This document shows, in pieces, positions 34,409 to 42,250 of a stretch of 64,000 bases of DNA. Location: contig CAAFYU010000046.1 in assembly GCA_900767135.1 (NCBI GenBank), forward strand, positions 57,856 to 121,855, written 5' to 3'. Position numbers and translations under genes: made by a program. Positions within the stretch are counted from its first letter, which is position 1, and the number at the start of each line of letters is the position of its first letter. The notes beneath the pieces were generated by a model, which did not search any database, was not told the origin of the DNA, and worked only from the letters and a program-made list of their open reading frames with translations. Source of the DNA: Candidatus Gastranaerophilales bacterium. Its GTDB lineage: Bacteria > Cyanobacteriota > Vampirovibrionia > Gastranaerophilales > Gastranaerophilaceae.

Positions 34409-34414
34409 TCTTTT
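34372..34414 (+). terminator. Terminator of peptide unit 3
   Basis: Same hairpin as units 1 and 2; tail TTTCTTTT. Confidence 0.82.
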
Positions 34415-34460
34415 ATTATAACTTATTTTTAGAATTTTTCAAGCCTTGTGTAAAAGCTTG

Positions 34461-34489
34461 TTAAGAGGAGAGAAAAAATCTCTCCTTAA
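34461..34489 (-). terminator. Terminator hairpin downstream of hsp20
   Basis: Strong inverted repeat TTAAG-GAGAGA/TCTCTCCTCTTAA read on the minus strand, with only a weak T tail; 12 nt after the hsp20 stop. Confidence 0.6.
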
Positions 34490-34500
34490 ACAATTTATAG

Positions 34501-34956
34501 CTATTTTACAGATAATTTTTTCTTAGCATCTTTCTCTGCAAAACGTTTAGGTGCGTGGATTTTCAATACACCATGTTCAAGTTTGGCTTCTGTCTTATCG
34601 ACATCAATTTCATCTGGGAAGTAAACTGTTCTTGAAAATTCACCATATCTGAATTCAGATTTCTTGTAGGCTTTTTCGTTTTCAGATTTTTCTTCTTCTT
34701 TTTTAGCATTGATTACAATGTAATTTTTATCAATATCGATATCCAAGTCTTCTTTTTTTACGCCTGGAAGTTCTGCTTTGACTTCATAATCTTTGCCTTT
34801 ATCGGAAATTTCTACCGGCATTGAAAATTTGTCCATATCTTCCCAATAAGCTGCTTCTGGAAAGTAGCTGTCAAAATGACGGTTCAACAAAGAACTAATT
34901 TCATCATTCACTGTTCTAATAAAGTTTTCCGGAGCTTTTCTAACTAAAAATTTCAT
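34501..34956 (-). CDS. Hsp20-family small heat shock protein
   Basis: 151 residues with an alpha-crystallin domain: MPVEISDKGKDYEVKAELPG, VKKEDLDIDIDKNYIVINA and LEHGVLKIHAPK. It is a holdase that binds unfolding proteins. The ATG at 34956 is used; a GTG three codons earlier sits too close to the AAAGGA ribosome site. No CIRCE-like inverted repeat was seen upstream. Confidence 0.92.
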   Translation of the reverse strand: MKFLVRKAPENFIRTVNDEISSLLNRHFDSYFPEAAYWEDMDKFSMPVEISDKGKDYEVKAELPGVKKEDLDIDIDKNYIVINAKKEEEKSENEKAYKKSEFRYGEFSRTVYFPDEIDVDKTEAKLEHGVLKIHAPKRFAEKDAKKKLSVK

Positions 34957-35061
34957 ATCTGACACTTCCTTTCAATTAACTTCTTATCAACAACACTTAT
35001 ATTATTGTACTGTTTTGATAAAAAGCTCGTTTTTTTAACCAAATATTAACAATTTCAAGAC

Positions 35062-35403
35062 TTAGGCACTGTGCCAAACTTTGAAGGTATCAATGTCGTC
35101 GAGAAGCTTGTCGTAAGCTCCATTAAAACAAACGCAACGATCGTCTACAATTAGCCATGCAGGTTCTTTGGTGTTAGTTACTCCGGTAATATATTTTTGA
35201 AGGTTGTTTTGAATAATCCAATTTTCAGCTAAAATCTTTTCTCTAACAGTGAATAATATAATTTCATAATTTTTTGAAAGATTCATTAAAAAATCAACAG
35301 CTCCGTTTTTCAGCGGTGGGATAAAGTGAGGGTCAAAGTTATTTGTGTATGTATTTAAGACTCCATCTAAATCCAAAAGTATTTTCTTTTTTGTATCAGT
35401 CAT
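35062..35403 (-). CDS. Small HAD-like hydrolase
   Basis: 113 residues. HAD motif I appears as LLDLDGVLNTY and a C-terminal motif as WLIVDDRCVCFNGAYD. The cap is minimal, resembling 5'-nucleotidase (NT5C-like) or polynucleotide-phosphatase subfamilies. Substrate unknown. Divergent from a small HTH gene 66 bp away. Confidence 0.72.
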   Translation of the reverse strand: MTDTKKKILLDLDGVLNTYTNNFDPHFIPPLKNGAVDFLMNLSKNYEIILFTVREKILAENWIIQNNLQKYITGVTNTKEPAWLIVDDRCVCFNGAYDKLLDDIDTFKVWHSA

Positions 35404-35469
35404 ATATTATTCCAATTTTTTATCACGTACGCAAAAGCGATTATTTTACTATACGGATAAAATAAAAAA

Positions 35470-35733
35470 ATGCAAATTTGTGAAAAGAAAAAATTAATAA
35501 TGAAGATTCTTGGAGCAAGCATAGTTAATTTAAGAGGTGAAAAGAGCCAGTTTATGCTTGCGAGTGAAAACGATATTTCGTGTTCAATAATCAGCATGAT
35601 TGAAAGAGGGTTGAAAGATCCGCAATTAACTACTTTTTTCAAAATTGCCGAGGCATTGAACATGAAACCGTCAGAATTATTAAGAGAAATTGAAAATCAA
35701 CTGCCAAAGGATTTTTCCTTGATTGATAAATAG
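35470..35733 (+). CDS. XRE-type HTH regulator
   Basis: 87 residues with a Cro/CI-type helix-turn-helix: NLRGEKSQFMLASENDIS then SIISMIERGLKDPQLTTFFKIAEAL. No additional domain. TAAAAT (35458-35463) ends 6 nt before the ATG with no ribosome site, so it is probably leaderless. The PIF1-like helicase gene starts 21 nt after its stop, from its own promoter. Confidence 0.8.
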   Translation: MQICEKKKLIMKILGASIVNLRGEKSQFMLASENDISCSIISMIERGLKDPQLTTFFKIAEALNMKPSELLREIENQLPKDFSLIDK

Positions 35734-35754
35734 GTTTTGTGATACTCTGATTTT

Positions 35755-37818
35755 ATGGATATGTCAAGCGATAAAATCAGTTTTTCTAACCCGCAAGAAA
35801 TAATTAATTTTTTAACTTCGAAAGAAGTTGATTATTTTTCTATTTATAATTTTGCAGAAAGCCTTTTAAAAGAAATCCCTGAGCCTCATACAAACTTGAA
35901 TGGAAACAAGTTTCAGGTTGTAAGCCAGTGTATTTTAGAGGCTTTTAAGCGACTTTACGGATTTTCTTCGACGATGTGGGTTTCTCAAAAAAAGTTAAAT
36001 TATGAACTTAAAGAAGGGCAAGATTTTATTGTTTTCAGTAGAATTAATGGGAAAGGAGAGGTTTGCGACTATGTAATTGCAAATTATGATCAGATAAATT
36101 TTGATGCTCCTTTTGCGGACAAAGAAGAAATTGTTTCAACTTCTAAACCGATTAAAAAAATAGAAAAGCCACAAAAAATTGCAAAATCTAATCCTAAGCC
36201 GGAATTTGTATTTGAAGATAATGAAGATTTAAAAAAGATTGATGATTTTATTAGAAACGGCGATAATGTCTTTGTGACGGGCTTTGCAGGCACCGGTAAA
36301 AGTTATATTCTGAACAAACTCAAAGAAAAATATAAAAAGAAATTAACCATAACAAGCACGACAGGGATTGCGGCGGTGAACGTCAAAGGGCAAACTCTTC
36401 ATTCTTGGGCTGGTGTCGGCCTTTGTAGAAATCCGATTAATGTGACGGTTGATAAAATTCGCCAACGCCCAACTCAATTTAGACAAATTGTCGGCTGTAA
36501 AATCCTTGCGATTGACGAAATTTCTATGCTGAATGTAGAAACTTTTCAATACGTTAACGAAGTTTTGAAGCAAGTTCGAGAAAACGACAAGCCGTTTGGT
36601 GGAATTCAAGTGTTGTTTATTGGTGATTTTTTCCAACTTCCGCCTGTTGAACAGGGGGAAAGTTTTGAGAGAAGGTATTGTTTTGAAACTGAACTTTGGG
36701 ACGAATTGGAGTTGAAGAATGTCGTTCTTAAAAGAAATTTCAGGCAAAACGAAGAAGACTTTATCAAAGCGTTATCGGATATGCGAATAAATCGTATGAC
36801 AGAAGAGGATATTGACCTTTTGGAAACTCGTTGTGTTGACGAAGATGATGGTGAAATTTTGCATATTTTTTCGACAAACGAAGAGGCAAACAGGTATAAT
36901 ACAGTAAAATTCAACGCAATTGATGAGCCTGTTATAAATTTTGTTGCAAAAGATGGGGTTTATCGAGGAAAAAGTCTTGTATACGAAGGTTTTATGCCTC
37001 GTGAAGAAATGATTTTGGACATATTTAACAAAAATTGTCGTGCTGATAGAGAAATTTTTCTCAAAAAAGGTTGTCGTGTAATGCTTTTGGTAAATATGGA
37101 TTTCGACAGAGGGCTAATTAACGGCTCCTGTGGAGTTATACAGGGATTTAATGATGAAACGATTAACATAACTTTCGACAACGGAGTGAATGCAAATATT
37201 CCGATGCATGAGTTTGAGTATTATTACAATGATAAAGTTGTTGCTTTAAGGCTACAATATCCGCTGAAACTCGCTTATGGCATAACTATTCACAAGTCAC
37301 AGGGAATGACTTTGGACAAACTTGTCGTAGATTGTAAAAGGGTTTTTGAATGTGGGCAGGTTTATGTTGCGATGAGTAGAGTAAAAACACTTGGAGGACT
37401 TTATCTAAGACACTTTGAACCAACTCAGGTTTTGGCAGATAATAAGGTTGCTAGATTTTATAGAAACATCGAAGAAGCACCGGCTCTAAATTTACCTGAC
37501 GAACCGATTTTTAGGGGTAAATCAGTTGAACCACAAGAGTTTAGTGATGAAGAAATCCAAAAAATTGTATTAGAATTTTTGAAAGAATTCAGTGGACAGT
37601 ATGGTAAAAGTGGAATTGGCAAAATTTTGACCGGTAGCAAAACTGTTCAGAAAAACGATTACAACGGAAAAATTCTTGATTCAAAATATTATGGAATGGT
37701 AACAGGCAGAACTCGAAAATCAATAGATGCAATTATTGCACAAATGATTGAAAGTGGCGAAGTTCAAGTAAAACACGTTAGCTTTGGCAGGCCTGTATTA
37801 TGTGTAGACAAATTTTAA
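35755..37818 (+). CDS. PIF1-like helicase with extra terminal domains
   Basis: 687 residues. An N-terminal ~140-residue domain of unknown type is followed by a PIF1/RecD-like SF1 helicase: Walker A TGFAGTGKSYILN near residue 180, SWAGVGL, Walker B LAIDEISMLN and C-terminal VYVAMSRVKTLGGLYL. The last ~90 residues (QYGKSGIGKILTGSK onward) resemble a winged-helix RQC-type tail. It probably resolves structured DNA. TACTCT with TGn ends 6 nt before the ATG. Confidence 0.82.
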   Translation: MDMSSDKISFSNPQEIINFLTSKEVDYFSIYNFAESLLKEIPEPHTNLNGNKFQVVSQCILEAFKRLYGFSSTMWVSQKKLNYELKEGQDFIVFSRINGKGEVCDYVIANYDQINFDAPFADKEEIVSTSKPIKKIEKPQKIAKSNPKPEFVFEDNEDLKKIDDFIRNGDNVFVTGFAGTGKSYILNKLKEKYKKKLTITSTTGIAAVNVKGQTLHSWAGVGLCRNPINVTVDKIRQRPTQFRQIVGCKILAIDEISMLNVETFQYVNEVLKQVRENDKPFGGIQVLFIGDFFQLPPVEQGESFERRYCFETELWDELELKNVVLKRNFRQNEEDFIKALSDMRINRMTEEDIDLLETRCVDEDDGEILHIFSTNEEANRYNTVKFNAIDEPVINFVAKDGVYRGKSLVYEGFMPREEMILDIFNKNCRADREIFLKKGCRVMLLVNMDFDRGLINGSCGVIQGFNDETINITFDNGVNANIPMHEFEYYYNDKVVALRLQYPLKLAYGITIHKSQGMTLDKLVVDCKRVFECGQVYVAMSRVKTLGGLYLRHFEPTQVLADNKVARFYRNIEEAPALNLPDEPIFRGKSVEPQEFSDEEIQKIVLEFLKEFSGQYGKSGIGKILTGSKTVQKNDYNGKILDSKYYGMVTGRTRKSIDAIIAQMIESGEVQVKHVSFGRPVLCVDKF

Positions 37819-37825
37819 GGCAAAA

Positions 37826-38293
37826 TTATTTACGCATTGAATTTACCATTGTTTCAATATTTCTGTATATATTTCTCAAAAAAGTATCTTCATGGGATTC
37901 TTTGGTAAATTTTCTCATTACTTGTGTTTCATCAGGAGTTTCGTACATTTTGTAATCTGTTACATTATGTTTGTGGAGTTTTGTCACATCATCGTCAAGC
38001 ATTTTAGTTGTTACCTTTTTGGTTTTTTTGTCCATAATCCATAATGATATTGTATGACTGTTTTCATTTGGTTTATATTTAGGACTTGCAAATGATATAT
38101 AAATATCTTTTGCAGTTGCATAATTTGCCAATGTTCTTTGAGCTGTTTCAAGTTGGTTAAAAGCTTCGTTGCTCATGTCGCTTCCATCTATGCGAACACG
38201 TTTATTTATTAACTTGTTAAGTTTTTCGGCTTCTTTGACCTCAATGTTTTTTAACATTGTGTTGAATGCATTCTTTATTGATAAAACCTTCAT
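37826..38293 (-). CDS. Small hypothetical protein (155 aa)
   Basis: Charged, alpha/beta by appearance, with NSHTISLWIMDKKTKKVTTKM in the centre. No family, signal peptide or membrane segment recognised. AAGGGG lies upstream of the ATG. It ends 8 nt from the convergent helicase gene, leaving no room for a terminator. Confidence 0.62.
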   Translation of the reverse strand: MKVLSIKNAFNTMLKNIEVKEAEKLNKLINKRVRIDGSDMSNEAFNQLETAQRTLANYATAKDIYISFASPKYKPNENSHTISLWIMDKKTKKVTTKMLDDDVTKLHKHNVTDYKMYETPDETQVMRKFTKESHEDTFLRNIYRNIETMVNSMRK

Positions 38294-38376
38294 TCATTTA
38301 CCCCTTATTTTTTTGAACTACTTAGTTATGATATTTTTATACAAAACCTGCACAAAATATTTTTTGCGTTTTTTTA

Positions 38377-39849
38377 TTAGTGCGTCATTGCGTTTGCAAA
38401 AGTCTGATACACATTGTTTCTATAAGCATTTGCACTGTCAGAGGTGTTGAAAACTCCGTCCCAGTGGCGTTCACATTCTGTCCAAGCGTCAGAACCATTC
38501 ATTTTCTTAGGATTCATCATTTCATCATGCGTGTTTGTGTACGGTGAAAGCGGAAAAATGTCGTGAATTTGCATAAATGCAGGCAATTTATTTGCAATAT
38601 CGTCGTAACCCCATAGGCAAGAGTTTAGTCTGTTTAATCTTGTTTCGTAATTCAAACCGCCGTTGTCGTTGTCGTTTGAAACTTCCGGGCCGGCTGCATA
38701 TTCTCTGCTCCAGGATTGTTTGTTTGATTCGTGTTTAACACTTTGAAAATCGTCAGCTTTACCCCAGTCAGTTCCGGCAGTAAGCCCCATTTCTTTGTAG
38801 CGGTAATTGTCATTGCATTTTTCGCCCACAAAAGACAAATCTTGTCGACCGGTTTTGTTTCTAATTTCATATAAAATATATGCAAATTGTTTTTCGTTAG
38901 GCAATGCTCCAATTCCCATATAGCCATCACCGTCGATTATGTGTTTTCCGCTATCAAAGAATATTGAGTCAAATCCTAAGTCGACAGCCCAAACACAAGC
39001 GTCAATGTATGCTTTTTCGTGTCTGTACCAGTCAAATTCTTGTCCCTGAACTCGCATTTGTCCGGCAGAAAGTGGCATTCTAATTCCTGTTTTAAATCCC
39101 ATCATGTGTGCTAAATCGTTGAAAGCTTTGACTTGTTCGTCAGAACCCATTTTGCCGTAAAGCCCGTCTGATGTGAGGTTTTTGCTAATTCCTGTATGAA
39201 GATTTGCACAGTATAATGATCCGTCTGAAAGATAGCCGTCATTTGACATATCAGGGTAAAGTTGTGACAGTACAAGACAAGTTGCCCCTTTGCTTGAAGA
39301 TGGCGGAATTGCCGGCATAAGTTTCATAATTCCAAACAATCCTTCTGAAATCCTATCGCCGTCATACTTTGCAACAATTCTCGGATTAATTTCTAAGTAA
39401 TTTGCGTATCTTCCCCATTTATCTCCATAGTTCGGAGTCGGGATATAATCAGGAATTCCAGGGTATTGGTTTGCAGGTTTTGTAATTGTACAAATCGACT
39501 GAATAGCTTGTTCCGGAGTTCGTTTTAAAAGCTCTGCCGGAGATGCGTCTACCCATTTTTTATCCCCTGCATAAAAAAGATGTTCGTTTGTCCAATTATC
39601 CTCATAAATATCATTTCGCCCAGTCAATGCATAAAATAACTTTTTAGCCGGTTGCCAGTCGCCATAATACCCGCCAAACGTGATGTTTGCCTTATTAATA
39701 TTCGACAAAGCGTTGTCATAATGCATAAAATTCGACATTCCTGTTTTTTGTTTTTGCGAAGTTTGTTGACTTTGCTTTCTTGAAACAGAAATTGGATTTT
39801 GTGCATACAAAAATCTGTTTATCCCTGTGTTTACTACCTTAGAAATCAT
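38377..39849 (-). CDS. Large hypothetical protein, possible glycoside-hydrolase-like TIM barrel
   Basis: About 490 residues. The body contains VDLGFDSIFFDSGKHI, LSFVGEKCND, MGLTAGTDWGKADDF and FMQIHDIFPLSPYTNTHDEM, a spacing of Asp/Glu-tipped strands reminiscent of alpha-amylase-like barrels. I cannot assign a family. No classical signal peptide is seen. An ATG at 39903 is also in frame; 39849 is preferred because TTTAAT on the minus strand ends 6 nt before it. Divergent from rsmH. Confidence 0.55.
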   Translation of the reverse strand: MISKVVNTGINRFLYAQNPISVSRKQSQQTSQKQKTGMSNFMHYDNALSNINKANITFGGYYGDWQPAKKLFYALTGRNDIYEDNWTNEHLFYAGDKKWVDASPAELLKRTPEQAIQSICTITKPANQYPGIPDYIPTPNYGDKWGRYANYLEINPRIVAKYDGDRISEGLFGIMKLMPAIPPSSSKGATCLVLSQLYPDMSNDGYLSDGSLYCANLHTGISKNLTSDGLYGKMGSDEQVKAFNDLAHMMGFKTGIRMPLSAGQMRVQGQEFDWYRHEKAYIDACVWAVDLGFDSIFFDSGKHIIDGDGYMGIGALPNEKQFAYILYEIRNKTGRQDLSFVGEKCNDNYRYKEMGLTAGTDWGKADDFQSVKHESNKQSWSREYAAGPEVSNDNDNGGLNYETRLNRLNSCLWGYDDIANKLPAFMQIHDIFPLSPYTNTHDEMMNPKKMNGSDAWTECERHWDGVFNTSDSANAYRNNVYQTFANAMTH

Positions 39850-39922
39850 ATCTATATTAAAACCCAAAATAAATTTTTTTGCTATTAAATTTTTTAAAAA
39901 CATTTTGTGCTACAATTTTTTT

Positions 39923-40858
39923 ATGGAAGAATTTACACATTATACAGTGATGAAAAACGAAGCGGTAGACGCTCTTGAATGTCAAAACGGCAAGATTTAT
40001 GTTGACTGCACTCTTGGTGGTGGCGGGCATAGTGGTCTTATTTTGAGTAGAATTCAACCTGACGGAAGACTAATTGCATTCGACGTTGATGAGGACGCAA
40101 TCAAGGCATCATCAGAAAGATTGAAAGATTACAAAAACTTAACAATTGTAAAAAGTTCTTATGCAAATATTAAGAAAGTTTTACACGAACTTGGAATTGA
40201 AAAAATCACAGGTGGCGTGCTTTTTGATCTCGGTGCATCTTATCATCAATTTCACAAGGGCGAAAGAGGATTTTCTTTTTCCAAAGAGGCTCCTTTGGAT
40301 ATGAGATTTAATCAAGATGCTGATTTTTCGGCTTATGATGTTGTAAACACTTACTCCGAAGCGGATTTAGTACGAATTTTTTCTGAATATGGAGAAGAAA
40401 GATTTTCAAAAAGAATTGCAAAAAAAATAGTGGAACAAAGAAATCTTAAAAAGCTTGAAACCACAACAGAATTAGCTGATTTAATCGTAAATTGTACGCC
40501 TCATGTAAAATCGTCAATTCACCCTGCTACTCGTGTTTTTCAGGCAATTAGAATTGAAGTGAATAAAGAGTTACAAAATGTAAAAAATACTCTAAATGAT
40601 GTGTTGGATTTACTGGATTTTGGTGCTATAATAAGTGTAATAAGTTTTCACTCTTTGGAAGACCGACTTGTGAAACACTTATTCAAATATCACTCACAGA
40701 GGTGCCATTGTGATAAGTCACAGATGATTTGCCACTGTCCGCCTCCGATACTGGAATTAGTAAATAAAAAACCGATTGTGGCGAGTGATGAGGAGATACG
40801 GGAAAATCCACCATCAAGAAGTGCGAAACTAAGGGTAGCAAGATGCATTAGAAAATGA
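39923..40858 (+). CDS. rsmH: 16S rRNA m4C1402 methyltransferase RsmH (MraW)
   Basis: About 311 residues. N-terminal HYTVMKNEAVDAL, SAM site DCTLGGGGHSGLIL and the C-terminal LRVARCIRK are characteristic. It methylates the P-site cytidine of 16S rRNA. A longer frame exists upstream, but TGCTACAAT ends 6 nt before ATG 39923, giving the expected N-terminus. The next gene is FtsL-like, the classical dcw-cluster neighbour. Confidence 0.96.
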   Translation: MEEFTHYTVMKNEAVDALECQNGKIYVDCTLGGGGHSGLILSRIQPDGRLIAFDVDEDAIKASSERLKDYKNLTIVKSSYANIKKVLHELGIEKITGGVLFDLGASYHQFHKGERGFSFSKEAPLDMRFNQDADFSAYDVVNTYSEADLVRIFSEYGEERFSKRIAKKIVEQRNLKKLETTTELADLIVNCTPHVKSSIHPATRVFQAIRIEVNKELQNVKNTLNDVLDLLDFGAIISVISFHSLEDRLVKHLFKYHSQRCHCDKSQMICHCPPPILELVNKKPIVASDEEIRENPPSRSAKLRVARCIRK

Positions 40859-40888
40859 TGGAAAGATGAAAATCGTTGGGGTATAAAG

Positions 40889-41362
40889 TTGAATACAGCT
40901 AGGGTTAGTATAGAAGAAATAGAACAATCGTTACAAAGAAGTTATTCAAATCAAGGGTATGTAAGTAATCCTGTAAGAGGTGAAGGTCGAGTTATCGAGG
41001 GGTATTTTCAAAAGGAGATATCACAAAAAGCTATGGCAATCAGAAAAGTAAATAAAACATTATGTGGATTATTAGGAATAGCAGTGCTAGTCGCATTTGT
41101 AAGCTATTATTTTGCAATGTCTAACGAATTAGTTTTAAATAAATTAAGTCGTCAAATCACAACTCTTAACGATGAAAATGCAGAATTACAAAACCAATTA
41201 GACAGATTAAAATCATTTAACAATGTTGATAGCAAAATGATGCAAAACAGTATGCTTCAAAAAGCGGTTAAAGTTATAGAGGTTCAGGCAGTAAATTCAA
41301 CAGCCCCAGTTGCTGTAAAACCTGAAAAAACCGCATCATTTAACTGGTCTATTGGTTACTAA
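40889..41362 (+). CDS. FtsL/DivIC-like single-pass division protein
   Basis: 157 residues: a ~50-residue cytoplasmic N-terminus, one membrane segment (LCGLLGIAVLVAFVSYYFAM), then a coiled coil (LNKLSRQITTLNDENAELQNQLDRL) outside. This topology and the position directly after rsmH suggest the septal FtsL role; sequence is too divergent to be certain. The start is a TTG with GGGG upstream; no ATG is available before the conserved part. No ftsI or mur genes follow. Confidence 0.62.
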   Translation: MNTARVSIEEIEQSLQRSYSNQGYVSNPVRGEGRVIEGYFQKEISQKAMAIRKVNKTLCGLLGIAVLVAFVSYYFAMSNELVLNKLSRQITTLNDENAELQNQLDRLKSFNNVDSKMMQNSMLQKAVKVIEVQAVNSTAPVAVKPEKTASFNWSIGY

Positions 41363-41542
41363 ATAATTAAATAACACTTGATAATATTTATATAATTCTG
41401 TTGTTTAGGAATGCTATTTTTTAAGATAGCCTCATTTGCAGAGCAAAGTAGAAAATTTTTAAATTCAACTATTTACATATTAATTTATTCACTTTAAAAT
41501 AAAAATAACCACATAGTCAACGTAAAACCAAAAGGAGAAACT

Positions 41543-42250
41543 ATGACGGAAAAACGTATCTTAATAGTTGATGACGATGACGAGATTAGAGAATTGTTAG
41601 AGTTTGACGTAAAGGCAAGCGGATATTTTGTAGATACAGCTCGTGACGGTCTGGAAGGTTTGAATAAGGCATTAAACAACACTTATGACTTGATTTTGCT
41701 TGATGTTATGATGCCGAAAATGAATGGCTTTGATGTTTGTAAAAATATTCGTCAAGCAAAACTTGCAATTCCTATTCTTATGCTTACTGCAAAGGGAACG
41801 ATTGATGATAAAACAGAGGGGTTTGATTGTGGTGCGGACGATTATTTGGTTAAGCCTTTTGATATTCAGGAAGTTTTGCTAAGAATTAGAGTGCTTTTGA
41901 GAAGAAATCAGGTTGAGGATAAGACAGTTTTGTCAGATGAAGTTTTAAATGCGGGCGATATTCAGATTTATCCTGAATCTCTTGAAGCGGTTGTAATAAA
42001 TAAAAAGGTTAAATTAACGCCAACAGAATTTGAGATTTTATATTGTCTTCTTCAACATTTCAATACGCCTGTAACACTTGCAACGCTATTGGACGAAGTT
42101 TGGGGATACGACAGCGATGAAGATGTTCGAATGTTAAGGGTTCACGTCGGTGGGTTGCGAAATAAAATTGAGCCGGATACAAAGCACCCAAAATACTTGC
42201 ATACCGTCACTAATGTCGGCTATAAGCTGACTCCGTTTGGAGAAGAATAA
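41543..42250 (+). CDS. OmpR-family response regulator (RpaB-like)
   Basis: 235 residues. Receiver with acidic pocket ILIVDDDDEIR, phospho-acceptor LILLDVMMPKMNGF and KPF, followed by a winged-helix OmpR/PhoB DNA-binding domain ending VTNVGYKLTP. The general appearance is of the RpaB group of Cyanobacteria, which is inference. AAAAGGAGAA precedes the ATG. Stop and next start overlap (TAATG), so it is coupled to the kinase. Confidence 0.9.
   Translation: MTEKRILIVDDDDEIRELLEFDVKASGYFVDTARDGLEGLNKALNNTYDLILLDVMMPKMNGFDVCKNIRQAKLAIPILMLTAKGTIDDKTEGFDCGADDYLVKPFDIQEVLLRIRVLLRRNQVEDKTVLSDEVLNAGDIQIYPESLEAVVINKKVKLTPTEFEILYCLLQHFNTPVTLATLLDEVWGYDSDEDVRMLRVHVGGLRNKIEPDTKHPKYLHTVTNVGYKLTPFGEE

Larger units (their letters stand above)
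33531..34455 (+). repeat. Triple tandem array of small-peptide/antisense units
   Basis: Three direct repeats: 33531-33850 (320 bp), 33851-34159 (309 bp) and 34160 to about 34455. Each has, in order: a -10 TATAAA, an AGGG-TAAG-CCCT hairpin, a ~60-nt structured leader, AAGAAAGGAGGTGAT, a GTG-started peptide gene, a terminator hairpin, and a minus-strand promoter. Leader and terminator regions differ at only a few positions; the coding part of unit 1 is much more divergent. TTTTTCAAGCC at about 33515-33524 looks like the remnant 3' end of a lost fourth unit. Confidence 0.85.

Noticed and set aside
33531..34455. CRISPR array
   Set aside because: Repeats are ~310 bp, spaced directly, and each holds a promoter, peptide frame and terminator; no short repeat-spacer pattern and no cas genes.
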